Of a stretch of DNA of 64,000 nucleotides, positions 29,201-42,997 are shown piece by piece. The stretch comes from Baylisascaris procyonis. Its lineage: Eukaryota; Nematoda; Chromadorea; Rhabditida; Ascarididae. The stretch's first letter is position 1, and every line of letters begins with the position of its first letter. The stretch lies in the NCBI GenBank assembly GCA_037389465.1, contig JAZARR010000159.1, forward strand, positions 2,840,501-2,904,500, in the 5' to 3' direction. The notes beneath the pieces were generated by a model. It made no database searches. It was not told the origin of the DNA and was given only the letters and a program-made list of their open reading frames with translations. The translations under genes were made by a program, and so were the position numbers.

Positions 29201-30618
29201 TTATTGTCGGATCACTTCTCCACTGATAGGGCGCGTTTTGCTGTTTTGTTCAATTTGTTGTGAAGAGTTTTTCCTTCACGAGCGGCATTCTAAAAACTAA
29301 CGAAAAAAATGAGGTTCAAAGAAGGTGAAAACGAAAAACGATGGGGACAGAAGGGGACGAAAATGGAAGACATGAAAGAAAAACAGGACGTATATTAAAG
29401 AGTCAAAACCGAGATGGAGGAAAAGGATCGTATAATTTCAATAATCGGATGGTGTATAGGATCTTGTTGCGAAATGAAGGAAGGTGGAGGAAAAATAATT
29501 GTAAAACAATCATAATAATGAAAAATTGTCAGGTGCTGTATAGATCGTCGGATGCGATTAACAGAAATATACGGAGACAAAGATTAGCACCCGATTCGAT
29601 CTGCTTCAGTGGCCGTTTTACTGTCTCTACTATTCTTCTCTTATAATTTCAGTTAATTAAAATTAATTTCGATAGCTTGAATAAAATAGTCCTGAATTGG
29701 ATCGTTGGAAATACACAGGATTTACATCTCTAAATTTGGAGAAAGACCGAAATGTTTTTTCGAGTCTCTATCGCGTTACCGTAATTTATACGTACAAGGA
29801 CTGGCAAGAGCTTATTCGCACTCAAAGGTTTTATCTTTTTACTTGCCATTCATACGAAACTCCTGAAATATCTATTGCCGAAAGTGAATTTATAAAAATA
29901 GATGCTGTGAGGATTCAAAAAAAAAAACATATTGTACCATAGCAATAATAGAGATGAAGCTCGTTGATTGCAAACAGTGAAGAGTCGTTTTTTGGTTATT
30001 ATGGAAATTTCATTTCTTCTTGATCGGGGATAGTTTTCTTCAATGCTGCCGAATATGCATGATGCGTTCGTTGATGTCGATGAATATCTTCAGTTATTGT
30101 GTTATGGATCCCCGATCGTGCAAGCTTCTCGGTTCGCGTTTTCTTTTTTCTTTCGTTATTCTCTTGCTATTTATGACTTCCTTCACCCCCTCCTCCCGCT
30201 CATTCCTCTATCTTTACTGCAACTAGTAGTTAAGTACTAGAATTCTACTGGCCATTCTGCCTCGATTAGTAGGGGTCTTAATAAAATCCAGTCATGTCTT
30301 AGTTGCACTAGCAACTTATGCCCAACCGGAGTAGGGTTCAACCCAATTCCATCAATAACTTATCTGTTATGTGCTTACGTAAATTTTACTCGACAATTTC
30401 TTCTATCGATTTTTTCTGGAAAAGCATCCAATTGTCCGTGTTTTTTGAATACTTAATGCCACTTTTATGCTTTCATTTTCCGATTTTTTTTGTGGCGAAC
30501 GTTTGCAGGACTAATTACTCGTCTTATCTCTGAATTTAACTTAGCCATTCCATCCGATTTCGCTGATTTTGAGAAGGCGATCGTTCGCCGTTGTGCTTGA
30601 CGGGTACCGCAAAAGGTG
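26230..30618. other. Intergenic upstream of the lipase gene, no gene recognised
   Basis: Frames at 27164-27480, 27918-28274 and 28226-28750 are open on both strands at once and show no motif. The plus frame at 28226-28546 is the most protein-like and is listed separately. A C-run and pyrimidine-rich tract lies at about 28740-28815. The promoter and any 5' UTR exons of the lipase gene should be in the last few hundred bases. Confidence 0.45.
28283..28546 (+). CDS. Hypothetical ORF or exon, 87 codons from ATG
   Basis: The frame from ATG 28283 to the stop at 28546 encodes a hydrophobic start (S-L-F-D-M-L-Y-M-F-L-G-W-L) and then a polar, Cys-containing body (D-G-G-D-I-L-M-P-E-A-C-K-F-R-L-F-E-I). 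An acceptor-like TTTCTAG lies at about 28320, so it could be a terminal exon. The opposite strand is also open. No family recognised. Confidence 0.22.
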   Translation: MRSLFDMLYMFLGWLNDLDDGGDILMPEACKFRLFEISDEVRFIDGCRNLPNKETCISIMRAPLKRMQRHTKVLKPAESTEAPKFLI

Positions 30619-33600
30619 ATGGATCTTTCGCAGACGACACTTTCATTCTCTGGATGTGGATTTTTATGCATCTATCATGCGGGCGTTTGTGCGGCCATCA
30701 AAGAATATGCCCCACAACTTCAGCAAAATAAGATGGCCGGTGCTTCAGCTGGTTCAATTGCAGCTGCTGGGTTATTGTGCAACGTTTGCATATCGCAAGC
30801 AACAAGTACCATTCTCAAAGTTGTAACACAAGTAAATTTTTATTAATCGATTTCAAAGTATTGTAGTGATCACAAGAAGTAAAACACTCAAAAAGCGCAA
30901 AAATCATCGCCAAATTACCCAATAAAAGTAATCAAGTATGGAGACACCAAAAATGATGGATTCAAAGAAGATTGTCTTTTTCAGTACTCCAGTGGAGTGG
31001 TTGTCGAAAATTATAACCTGTTGTTTGTTCTGTTTGCTTGTTGCAGTTTTTCGAAAGGGCTTGTTTACAATTTAACAAGCTAAGTCACCGTCCGTATCGA
31101 TGAATTTAGCGATTTCAAAATTTTCAAGATCATTTACGACATTTTTTTGTTTGAGACACTGACTGTTAATGATGAGGCGTGATGACCATTAGAGTGAGCT
31201 GTTTCGGCAAATACATTAATAAAGTTGAGCATTTTAAATTCATCAAAAACATTTTGATATGTCCATTTTCGAGAATTGCTCATTGCTGAAATTTGGTAAT
31301 GATAAGGGCATTTTCTAGCATTTTAGTAATGCAAGCACAATTAAATCATATTCCGCCTATAAGTTGCTCGAAGAGTTGCTCATTGCTTTTGGTTTGCTAT
31401 CGATGAATTTAGTGTATGTGATAGATGTACCAATAGTTTAGTTGTCTTTTGAATATATTAACTAGTGTTGGTACTTATTCGCTACGAATTGTTGAGTGCA
31501 CCACTTTGTTACCTAGCAAATCACCTGATTTCAGCGCTTATTGATGCATATTTTAAGAGTGAATGCAAAACAGTTAAGGTTATCGAAAGTGTGATGCGTA
31601 ATAAAGACTTTTATTGAAATCGTCTAATTATTTGATTCTTCATTCAATAAAGCAAATCGAATTTTGTGATTATTCGCTTTGATGAGCGCAAAATATAGTT
31701 GCACTTTTAATGAAGAAATTTCATATTCCTCTTAATGTATAACAAATTGATCAAAGGTTTCCAAACGAAATGGCAGCTGTACTGTATAGACGAGCTGTTA
31801 ATTTAAAGAATTGATGTCGAATGCAAATGATTTCTTATCATGTTTTAATTTAACAACACGCTGTAGTCTAGTCAACAGCTCATATGACGCTATCAGCTTT
31901 CAAACGCCACTAGGAATATACCACTTCCTTCCTTGTTTAAGTTATACAACTAACACCACCCATCTGGTTGATTTCTATCAAAAAGGATCGTCACGCCATA
32001 TCGTTTAGTGTGCAATGCAAAATCAAGCATATTGACTGCTTTTTTTGCATTGAAGCTTGAAATATTTTGTGCAATTAGAGTGATGATTGAAATAATACGT
32101 TTTTAGGCACGTTCTCGAGCACTTGGTGCTTTACATCCTGCGTTCAACCTTATTGAGGTAGTACGTGCCAACTTGGATGCTACACTGCCGGATAATGCCC
32201 ATGAGCTATGCACCGGTCGTCTTCAGATCTCATTAACGCGTGAACGAGATCGAAAGAATGTTATCGTATCCGAATTCAAAACTAAACAAGAACTAATCCA
32301 GGTTCATACACCTCGCTTTCACTTTTATTTCTAACGATATGAAATGTTTAAATAGGTTTTATTTTTATTTTTATCAGTTATGAGATTGAGCAATCGCGGC
32401 TGAATTAACGAAATAGAGGCTGATCTAGTAAAACCTTTGTTGTATTATTTCACCTCACCGATATTGTGAGCTTTTTTCTTTGGTTTGAATGTGATTCGTC
32501 TGTGAATGTTTAGTTGTTGAATGATAGGCGCATATTGCCTTTTCGCATTAGATAATGGACTACATAAACCTTTGATTGCAACCACAGGATTGTCACGTAT
32601 GTTGTCGAAACAGCTGTTATCTGTTCAGTTATGGGTACTTTCAGGCGATTCTGTGCAGCTGCTTTATTCCTTACTACTGTGGTCGTACTCCACCAGAGTT
32701 TCGTGGTGAACAATATTTAGACGGCGGCTGGTCCGACAATCAACCAGTTATTGACTCTAACACAATAACTATATCACCGTTCTCCGGGGAGTCGGACATT
32801 TGTCCACCCGACTTCGACAGCGCCAGGTGAGTGCTTTGTTGAAGTTTTGGTGACACAATAAAGTCTGAATGGTTTCTTAATGCATAGTGGCACTTCAGTG
32901 TGCCTTAGTCATTTAATGCAGAAAAAGCGGCATAAGAAAGCATTGTGTCAACGAAAGATTTAAAGCTGTATACTCCTTTTATAGCAGTCCACCGTTGTGT
33001 ATTATGCTGTTGTGTAAACTTTTCACAATTCTTTAAATGTTCCATTAAGATACTGCATGTAGTAAGTATGATTCTCTTTGTGATCACTACAAATCAATTT
33101 ACGCACATATGAATAAGTGCTGTGCTTTGCTGGAACTGAGTCAAATCCTTGCTCGCTACCGACCGGCACCGTGTTTAATTTATGATCGTATGGAGTTAGG
33201 TTGATCCAGAATGGGTTTGAGCGACCGGCTTTAATCGAGTTGTGGCTATAATCAGATTCAACTTTGTTCCTGTTATATGCTATAGTGATTCCGAAGCTCT
33301 GAAAATAGGTCGCATGTCCATGATTTCAACTTATTGATTGTGTTGAACTGTTGACTTATCATTCAAAATGGGTCGATTACCTTGACATTTCAGCTTGTTT
33401 GGATTTGAAGTCGCTGGGACATCAATACGATTCACTGCAAGGAATATATATCGACTAACTGTATGCCTTATTCCGCCATCGACAGAGGTGTGCTCGCGAA
33501 TATGCAGACAAGGCTTCGAGGATGCAGTTCGCTTTTTGACAAGAAACGGTGAGTTCTCATGTCAAGGATGAATAAAAGAGTGTTTTTCAGATCCATTTCA

Positions 33601-36600
33601 CGTGCTGTATGAAGAGGTTCATGTATCTGGTGTAACAAGAGGGCAGTCAGGATATTATGGAGATTTAGGGTCGCGAGTCATGCAGATCACATAGAATATG
33701 CAATGGAGGTATCTTAGGAGGATGGTTTTTGTTAACACAGGAGACAGCAAAGAAAAAAGTCTGCGTACTCAGCCTTGATTATTGCTGTCTACGTAGACAC
33801 CACGATGCATGCGTTTGTCTTTCAGGTATCGTTCCCTGTGCAAGATGCCTCGCCGTACAATCTAACCTCATCGAGGTACCACTCACCAAAGTGGCACTTG
33901 GTAGTCGCACACGCTCATATCACAAACTCGTTACTTCAGCCAGCAGGTCATCTCATGGAACTTCCTCGTCCCGTTGTCGTTGTGTTGTTGTGTAGAGACT
34001 GTGCTGTCAGATCTCACCATTGTAAACCAAACAATGACTTGTGGAACAATTATCTTACAGTTGTTTTTATATTCGCTAAAATAATTATTTTGAGTTGAGC
34101 ATTTCACTTTAATCAAACTAATGCAGCATTTATTCTTTGCTTCGTTTGTATGCCGAAAATCGTATGTTTGCTATTATGTTGGCCATAAACAACTCACGCA
34201 TTCCACATTTTACTACACTTTATACCATTCATCATTACAATGTCACATAGGACTTGAATTTACGTAACTCTTCTAGTACTGGCTAACTGCTTCAAATGAA
34301 ACCTTCCTAACGTCATAGTCACTGTTTTATATTCTCCAATTTCTATGAATAGGATACAGCTCAAAGTGCGGTCTTTCCAAAATGTTATCATACTCAAAGA
34401 TGGGATTCGTCTCCATTTATGAAGTCATTTGTTAGAGCGATGTTGCAGAAGAAGGCTTGATGCTGAATGCGATGCGTGCTTCGATAAAAATGGTTCCATG
34501 GAGGATAATTCTATATCGTCTCTTTTCCCGAAGATTATGCAAAAAAGTTTGTTTTACAAATTACATCCACATTTATTTTGTAATTTTTATACCTGTTCCC
34601 ACGGAAAATGATTATAGATTGAGGTTCATGTTATATATATAAAATTGATGGAACGATTTGCACAACGTTGCAGCTTTGTGTCGATTATTTAAATGCGTTT
34701 TAACTAGGTACTAATTGAGTGCCCCAAAGTATTATGAAAGTGAGTGATTTTTTACAGAATATTTGCTTCAGTACATCGAAATATGTATTTTACACGGGTA
34801 TTGTCTATGGTTCATTTAAGACGACAAGGGAATTTTGTTTAATTTCGCCTTTGATAGAGGAATGAAGAGTAGCGTAAAGGGCATAATGAGGTGGCCTTCC
34901 GTGAAGATCAAGATCGACACTTGAATTGCAAAGAACAATAAAGTCGTACAATGAGAGCGGTCGGTGGCATAATCTAAGGATTCTACGGTATTGAATGGGT
35001 TTTAATAGAATAACATAACGTTTGGAAAATTTGTGCATAAACAAATATTTTCTTGCATTTCGTATTGCTAATCTGCTCAAATTAGCAAATTTCACTGATA
35101 TACTTCAGAATTTATTCCCTATTGTGTAATATTTAATTCCCCTCCCCCTCCAAAAAGAAGATTATTTCAGCTCTCGATGAGGCTTCAGAAGGCGAAAGTC
35201 GTCTATGGGGATATCTACTTTCGTTTCGAGTTTTCCGTTGGCTAAGAACGGCAACAGTGACAATCAAACTTCCTTTTGAAATTCTATTCATTATGTGTAA
35301 AAAGTATGTTGTTGATTACCACATCTACTGTTTTGATGCGTACGAACGATTTGAGTATCAATGCTGAGCATAATAAGTGACCGTACTAAATTGACTTTAT
35401 GAGAGGTTTAAATTTTTTTAAAGTGGCATTGATGCTCAAATCGACATTACCAGCAGCTGTACTGTTGAAAATTACTTCTTTATTGTTCGAGACGTTAGCT
35501 TCAACTTAGATTATTGATAGTCGTATTTTGCTTACTGCTTGCCTTTCCTTCCTTACTGAGGATGATCCATCGAAAATCCACTGTCCCTATAACTATAGCT
35601 ATATTTTCATCTTTAAAATGAAAGAAAAATTGGGAAATTGAAATCATCTGTGAGGGACTTTAAATATATAAAACGGATGTATTCGTTTACTATCAGTAAA
35701 ACGAGAACATTGTCGTTAAGAAATTTGAATAATCGTAAGTTCTACAAAATGAAGACGTTATTTTATTTGCTCTTTTATCAATGTTCGTGAATAGACGCAA
35801 GAGGCAAGCTGTTGAGATAAAAAATGTATTGAAAAAAAGAGGGAAGAAAAATGAGCGGAAAATCGCAAGTAAAAGGCGCAGCACCTTTTCACGTGAAAAA
35901 AAAAGTGTCCTTTAAGTAAATAGGAAAACACAGCGCCTTGCTAGCAATTTCAAAGTGCATCGCCTCTTTATATGCGAAAGAAAAAGAGAGCACTTCCCTG
36001 AGTGTCATGTTACGGGCGGTGTTAATGTTTTTAGGGAGAAAAAATTTTTGAATATAACTGAATTCATTCGATCATCCTTTAGCTGAAAATTTCAAAAGTT
36101 GTATTGCCTCGTACTTGCAGGTCAGAGCCGTTTGAAAATCTCGTCCCTCACCGGGAAGGGAGGGAAGAAGGTGGGAGGTTCAGAGACCAGTGAGGTGATA
36201 AGATCCTCAAAGAACAGTGTGATTAAAGAGGAGAGGGGCAGAAAGCATTTTATGGGGCAGTAGTTGTTCCTTGATTTATATAAGAGGGTATGCCACTACA
36301 TCTCGAGGTGATGTGTTGCTCATATTGTTTAGGGTATATCGATTTTGGTAATGGTTGTGAAGGCCATTACAATGCGCTTACCATTCTCGAGTGTTGTCAA
36401 TAATCTCACTGAAAGGAATTTCGTTTCATTTTAAGTTACATTCAGCTTTTTTTGAGAGTAATGGAAACAGAAGTTTTACCCAAACTATGAGAGTTTATTT
36501 TGCATAAGAAATAAGTTGCTTTTATTGAAATCGTCGGAACTTGAACACTTTTGCTTTTCCTATTCAAGTTCATCCCATTTCTTTGCAGTATAGCAGACTG

Positions 36601-39600
36601 GTTGGCAGGCCTAAAAACGACGGATTGGTTGAGTGGACGACTTCAACTTGTTGTCGATTTCTTGCTCAAGGAGGTCGAAAAGCAGAGGGCCATATACAGT
36701 GCAAGGTAGGATCCTTGGCTTCATTATTTGTTGACGATTGGCAGCGGAAACCATGTCTGTCGTGAAAAAAAGCAACGGCAGAAACGCAAAACGATGTGCA
36801 GTGAATCTTTAAACAGGATGAAACGGTCTCTAAAGTGGCCAGCAGAACAGAGATCTCAACAACCGTACGAACTAATGGCTGAACTGACTATTGCAGATGT
36901 TACGTTATGCGGGTCCACAACGCAGCATTGAGGTCTCGGTGACTATTTATTATGAGTGAGCTTGTTTCATGGCTGTCGTGAGCAGTGATGACTGTTTTTC
37001 AGGTGGAGACCAATTGTTTTATACTATTACTACGCCAGGCCTCATGTTCTCCCCTTGAAGCACTACAGCTTTTAACTTTATGTAATTTTAGAGATGTTAA
37101 AGAAATCACTTTTCAGACTCACTTGTCAATTAGCAATAACCGAACTCGGCGTGACTAACGCAGGACGATATCACGAACGCAAGGAACAAGTGCTAAACAT
37201 TAACCTATCGCCGGAGGCACAATTGGAACTGGATTCATTGCGTAAGCGGGATTCACTCATCTCTAGCAAGCGAATCCTCAACGTTGCTAAGGTTTGCTGC
37301 AATTCCGATTCTTTTGTTTCATTTTTCTCCCATCTTTCTTGTTTTCAGTCTCTGAAAACTTTCCTTACTTTGTTTGTCTGATAACTTTACAAACCCACAG
37401 AAGGGCAATTTATTGTGACAACAAAATTGGAAGGCATTAAAAAATGCCAAAATTCATCTTCACAAATTTTGAGATTGTTAGCATCGGTTAAAAAGCAAAA
37501 TGATGGTTATCTTTTGAGGGTTCTCGCTTATCGTTCTCATCATTTCGTTTCGGCAGTTACATATGGAAATATTGATGATATAGCTGTCCAAAAATATACT
37601 CTCAAAAATTATATACGCAAATAAATGAAGGTTTTTTGGTTAAGGAGAATGAAAGATAAACATAAGTTTTATTTAAAGAACTCGCATATACTCTACATTG
37701 ACTACTTGCAGCTGATAACAGATTGATTATCAGCTAAATAATTAATTCATCATTTAGTGATAACATATAGTAAAAGGGATTTAAATATTGCAGAATACAG
37801 ATTGTTTTTGATAGTGATCCATTTATTTGTCACTTTTATTTCTCAATTTTTTTGCTTTGCCTCTGGTCTGCAGTATGTTGCAGAAGCAAATACAGAGGGC
37901 ATTTTAACATATATCTGTCACTAGCTGTCACTTACTACTAGCAGTGCTGCCCACTTCTACTGCTACTAATACTGTTAAGCTTGATATTGCTAGTAATAAT
38001 TAGCGACAGTACTGGCAAAAATACTATGACTACTAGTACAACCTACCAGCGATACCAGAAAATATTCAAATAACAGTACTTATCTTCAAGTTCTATTTAC
38101 CTAATACTTTTTACTATTACTAGTGCCGCTACTTATTTCGCTGCTAATACTCATTAGTAGGAACATTATAATCAGTTGTAATCGTAATTAATTCTAATGG
38201 TATTTCTGCCGATGCTGGCTAATACTTGCAATACTTCTAGTAATGTTATTGACGGTACCACTTAATGACGTCACTAGTATTAATATCGGTTACTCAAATC
38301 TAATTGGGGGGGGGGGCTTTGATTTGAAGGTTAAACTAGAAAGTCATGAAACGCTTCAAGACACAACCTCGCATTACGCGGGTTTGCATCGAAAAACGGC
38401 ATACGAGTTGGGAGCTCTAGACATATGCCAAGTCGAAGTTCATGCCCCCGATCTGGACTTCGAAAACAAGAGCCGACATCTGCTGACTCCGATCTCGAAA
38501 AATAAAGAGGTCAACCTTTTGACTCTGATTCCTTCTAGAGCAGCGAGCCGATTCTAGGATCCAACTCCGGATTGAGCAAGTGAGTCGGCTTTTATACTCG
38601 TCCACCACTGGCCGCATCCAAGTCCACATTTTGAGAGGGAATAAGCTGAATTATGCCAACAATCGTTTGCATATTTTCAAGCGTTCTTCAATTAACTCAT
38701 GCCAACTTCAATTTCAAAGGCTTAGCATTTAAATTGTTTGATAACTATTTGTTTTTTGCAGTCTTCCCAAAAACCGCTCGAGGAGCTTGTGAAGAATACC
38801 GCCAAAACGACTTCACGAGAAAATTTCGATGCAATCAATCATGTTGTGGAATATGCTAAGGCGCACGACGCTGTACTTGCCTATTACTACACCGATGACG
38901 ATAACAAGGTACCGTTTATTTGCCGGAGCAATGTTGCCGATGCATCGCATCATCAAGTCGCTAGAGCCTTCTGTTCTGTCCCATCACCAGCAATAGGAGA
39001 TAAGTGGGGCAGAAGGTGTGGGCAAGTGAACTAACACTTTACTTTACCTCATTTATGTTTGTTAGCGATGAAAGGGTTGGTAGAGAAAAGCATAGCAATA
39101 TAAGCTCACCGTATAAAATGATGCTGAAAACAGCGGTGTTTTTAAGGTGCGTGTATGTGAAATATTTGATGTGCACGATCCGGAGCGTCGTCATCGTTGT
39201 CACTCACACCTAGAGCACGACATCCCCATAATGGGAAATCGACGTCACCGCTATTACTCACTGCTAACGAATGAAGAAGTTGAATGCGAACACAGGTCCG
39301 CGGCAGTGAAACCAAACGATGAACGGTCCATATCCCACACCGCGATAACAGGTCAGCACAGCAGCGACGTGGCCACATCGTCATCCATTGCACCTTCAGT
39401 GATTAGCTGTGACCCTGATTCAGGTCTTTCCATGGCCGAAGAATCACACGATTGCACCGATGACAACAAGTAGGCTTCCTTTTATACGAAGGACCAAGTG
39501 TTGTATAACGCCTGTTGGACTCTTCTTTGCGAAAGTGAAAATGCTTTATATTGTGTGTATTTGCCCTAACTTAGTCACACAAATTCCACTAGACATTACT

Positions 39601-40867
39601 TCGGTATTCTTCACGGTAATAGTTGGGCTAATCTTTATACATAATGTCTAGGACAACCCAAGAGGGTAACATACATCGATACTGTAGTAAAACTGCCAAA
39701 TAAACGAGCGGGAAGGCTGCCACCATGTTGGAACTTTGGGTTTCGGTCGTTTGACGGGCCATATTCACAGGTCGTCACCAGATAAAATATGCGAAATGAT
39801 GCTTTCATTTCTCACCTCCTTTAAATGCTTGTAACTGTTGCAGAAGTTGGTGGATCAAAGCCACAGGCGATAAAGAAAATCAATCTATGGTTTATAATAT
39901 ACCTGCCAAGTTTCATAGCTGTAGTTTCTTTGGTTCCTAAGTTGAAGCTATCGAATGGACACATACATATGTGTGTATAGATGCAGTGCTGTTATAATGT
40001 GCTTTGCAACTACAAATTTACAAAACCGCACCAAGAGCATCCAGCCACCTCACGATTATGTTAGAAACGATCTTGCGTGCGGCACTATCAAGGTAATTTA
40101 CTGACAGGAGAGTTGAGGAGGAGGGAGGGAGATCCTGCTGCCTTGACTGCTTTCAGTTGAAGAACAAAAAGTTAGAAGGTATTTGCATGCTTTCTTCTTC
40201 ATATTCTTGCGAAGGGTGTTCTGATGTTGTAAAATTTAAACTCAGTGGTCCCTTGGGAAATCTCTGAAGATTTTTGTTGAAACTGTCACTTCGTCAATGG
40301 GGAAAAGGATGACTATCCTCATTTGCGTCTGTTTCCATATCCACACACTTCCGTTCCTGCACTTCGGCGCATAGTTAAAATTTTTTCTATGCATTACAGT
40401 GGACGAGACGCATGCTGTTCCCCGATGAAGGAACTAAATCGCTCGAACTCGACGCGCTCGAATACGAAGTTGCACCGCAGCACCACGGGTTCTATGCGGC
40501 GTCGTGCTACTAGCAGCATTTCTTCACGCAAACAGGCCAGCCTGACCTTCCCACGTACTGTTGGGTCGTCTGGTGGCTTATCCGGCAGCATTCTGTCGAA
40601 ACCTCTAGCGAAGACAGCTCGAATCTTCAGTTCTGATTCGGGTCATTTCCATTACTTGCTGGCTTCGTTTCTTTTTTTTTTTGGGGGGGGGGGGACACCG
40701 GCTGGAACTGTTCAGTAGATTTTAGATCAGCAAAAGAACATCCATTTATGTAACCCGTACAGTGGTGTTTCTTGAGAACGAGGATCAACGAGTAGGGGCA
40801 GAATATTACGACAGCTGAAGATGACTTTTTTGGAGAGGCAGGAAGCACAGGTAAAACCCCTTCTTAA
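30619..40867 (+). CDS. atgl-1: Patatin-like triacylglycerol lipase, ATGL/PNPLA2 type
   Basis: Hydrolyses triacylglycerol at the lipid droplet surface. Exons: 30619-30831, 32107-32301, 32645-32826, 33394-33548, 33826-33875, about 34436-34530 (ends uncertain), 36589-36705, 36745-36912, 37117-37291, 38762-38908, 39147-39469, 40400-40641, 40815-40867. Phases agree except around the 34.4 kb exon, where an exon may be missing. ATG 30619 opens directly into the patatin domain. SGCGF at residues 11-15 is the oxyanion loop, GASAG at 41-45 holds nucleophile Ser43, and LDGGWSDN holds Asp162. The blocks [21 protein letters not shown] and [13 protein letters not shown] fit ATGL closely. The 36.6 kb exon ([13 protein letters not shown]) matches the region after the patatin domain. 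The C terminus is Ser/Arg-rich with an R-R-R-A-T-S-S site of protein kinase A type, then an acidic end ([11 protein letters not shown]). Total is about 700 residues, longer than human ATGL (504). Reading through at 39469 instead gives a TAG at 39471-39473 and a shorter protein. Confidence 0.88.
37920..38260. repeat. Degenerate trinucleotide (CTA/TAC) repeat in a lipase intron
   Basis: Repeated phrases such as CTACTAGCAG, TACTGCTACTAATACTG, GACTACTAGTAC, TATTACTAGTGCCGCTAC and CTTCTAGTAATG show an old, diverged triplet microsatellite. It lies in the 37292-38761 intron and is followed at about 38306 by an 11-G run. Confidence 0.65.
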
Positions 40868-42997
40868 GGATGTGACATTGTTGGTAGGGAAAGGCTCGAC
40901 CTATCCTTCATTTGAGAGGAAGTATTCTAGCTATAGAAGCAGATCTCCAAAAACTGACCTGGTGGTACTATGTTACTGCACTATCACTACCTATCTGGTG
41001 CAGACCTTGTATTTAAGAAAAGTTGCACGACTTCACACTATTTCTTTGGGATGCGTTTACATTTTATATCGCATACCTTTTCCCGTAACTGCGAATGAGG
41101 CGTGCAATCGACCATGCACTTCGTAGGATGGTTGGAAAATGATAAGTTGTCAGAGCACGGTAGTGAAGGGTTTTTGAGACTGTTGAGTTGTTCCTAACGG
41201 TGATCAAACTCAGATTTGGAGACAGATGAAAAGTTCTTCGTACCGAATCGACGAACCCGTGGGACCAGCGAGGAGTACGATGGCGAGACGGAGCAGTAAA
41301 GTGCCGCGGGCAACTGCTTATACTGATGTTCGAAAGAAATGGGAAACTGTGATTATAGACACCTCTATGTGATATTCATAACGTGCAAGCGCCACTGGTG
41401 GTGTTTCACGAATAAGCGAGTTTACGTTGTCGAAAGAACGCGTGATTCGTAGTTTGACATGCCTAATTTCTGCAAATTACAAGTAGTTCTGCCTCGCTTC
41501 TAATTTTCAGTGTTTTCCGACGGGTTGTCTTCAAAGTCGCATTAAATGCCTATCACTTCGTTTTATTGCATAAACTTAAAACAGCAATGTCTTTCTCATT
41601 TATGATTGGATACTAAAAGTTACAGAAGACACACATCCTTTCTGGAATTCACAAACTCCACAATCCTCTTCCTAAATGGGTCTCTTTTCCTAAACACAGC
41701 TCTTGGTCCGAAATGATAAACTGCATCCGTTATCTGGCACACTTATGCAGTGTCTGGAAAACTGCTAGTAAATTTTAAGTTACAAGGAGCATATTCTTCT
41801 CCTGTCCCTCATCTCCTTTTCCTATTTCCCTTTCGAATTTGGGGGCGACAGCTCCATACAAATCACTCCGCTTTGAAAAATTCCGAAGGCTGTAAGCCTA
41901 AAGACAAGGAAGAGGAAGTACGGGGTGAACCTCGGACTTCATGAACGAAAATTCCTACCCGCCGTAGTCTCAAGATCTCAAAAAAAAAAAAAAAACTTTT
42001 GTTTCCTCTCTGCATCATACCATTTCTGAGGTGTTCAATCCGAAACTCCCATGAAAAGTAGAGTACCGACTCCGCACGCTCTGGGAGGTATACCCGAGTA
42101 CCCAGTCTCTCCACTGCCGATGTATGCCCCACATGACTCTGCGATCGGTTCCAACTAAACATTTATAGGTTGATTCGTTTTTGAAAAACAAACAAAGAAT
42201 AAGGAATTTCCTCGATACAGCAAGATCTCTATGTGACATATCGATAATAAATACAACAAATCACAAATACAGTAGAACCCCGGGAAATCGTTCGAAACGC
42301 ATTGCAAATAACTTAGCCGCTTTGCTGAGTCTTTTTTGGCCGTAACTGCAATTTCAACTGGCATCCATCTGAAGCCACATTCCCCTCCCTTGTATTGCTA
42401 TGAGCGGGGAAGAGCAACGAAGGAATAAGTCGAGTATTCACGGCGCTCATGACGTTCTAGCGGCTGCAAATTCAAACGGCGGGTGTGTCCACTTGTTCGT
42501 ATCGTGTCATTAGCGCATGTTTAGACGAGCAACTGAACAAGCTAAATGGGGTGGCAAATCTCTATCCATGTCGCAACTGACATTTCGCTTTTTTTATGAA
42601 CGATGAAATTAAGTGAGCAAAACAGGGACGAAGAAACGCAATCTGCGGGGATCTAAAAATTGTTGTAGATTCTCATAATATTATGCTGTGGTCACGATTA
42701 GGCAAATAGATGTTTCACATGTATCACAGCTATTATTGCGAAATGATTCACTGGAATTTCGCATCCCGTGGACATCTACTGAATTGTAAAAATCACTGGT
42801 GAAATCTTGTCTTCGAAACCTGTCGGCCTGTCACCAAACAAACGATTATCCAGTTTGCCTGACGAAGTGCTAACGTAAAGATGAACTTCGACCGGGGTAG
42901 GCATAACGATTGGCCAAAATTTAACTGCTAGTGAGTGGCCATAGCGATGAGCAGTTATCGAGCACACATCGGAAGACAAAGGTTAGTGAAGGTAGCG
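40868..42997. other. Spacer between convergent lipase and kinase genes
   Basis: About 2.1 kb with 3' ends on both sides. Frames at 41750-41944 (plus) and 41863-42162 (minus) overlap and show no motif. There is an A-run near 41980 (T-run in the minus sense). No gene recognised. Confidence 0.5.

Noticed and set aside
33591..33693. Open frame after a TTTTTCAG acceptor between lipase exons 4 and 5
   Set aside because: It is in phase with exon 4, but it has no ATGL-like sequence and ends in a stop, whereas the exon at 33826-33875 is also in phase and continues the protein. It may be a minor alternative end.
38243..38557. 104-codon plus frame in a lipase intron
   Set aside because: It runs through the degenerate triplet repeat and a G-run, and flanking lipase exons join in phase without it.
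41220..41330. Possible RTE-type retrotransposon tail
   Set aside because: Only a few residues resemble the R-G-R-P-P-x-R-W block and frames break at once.
42071..42089. CCGCACGCTCTGGGAGGT resembles a phrase at 61454-61472
   Set aside because: About 19 bp with mismatches and no extension on either side. Too short to call a repeat.
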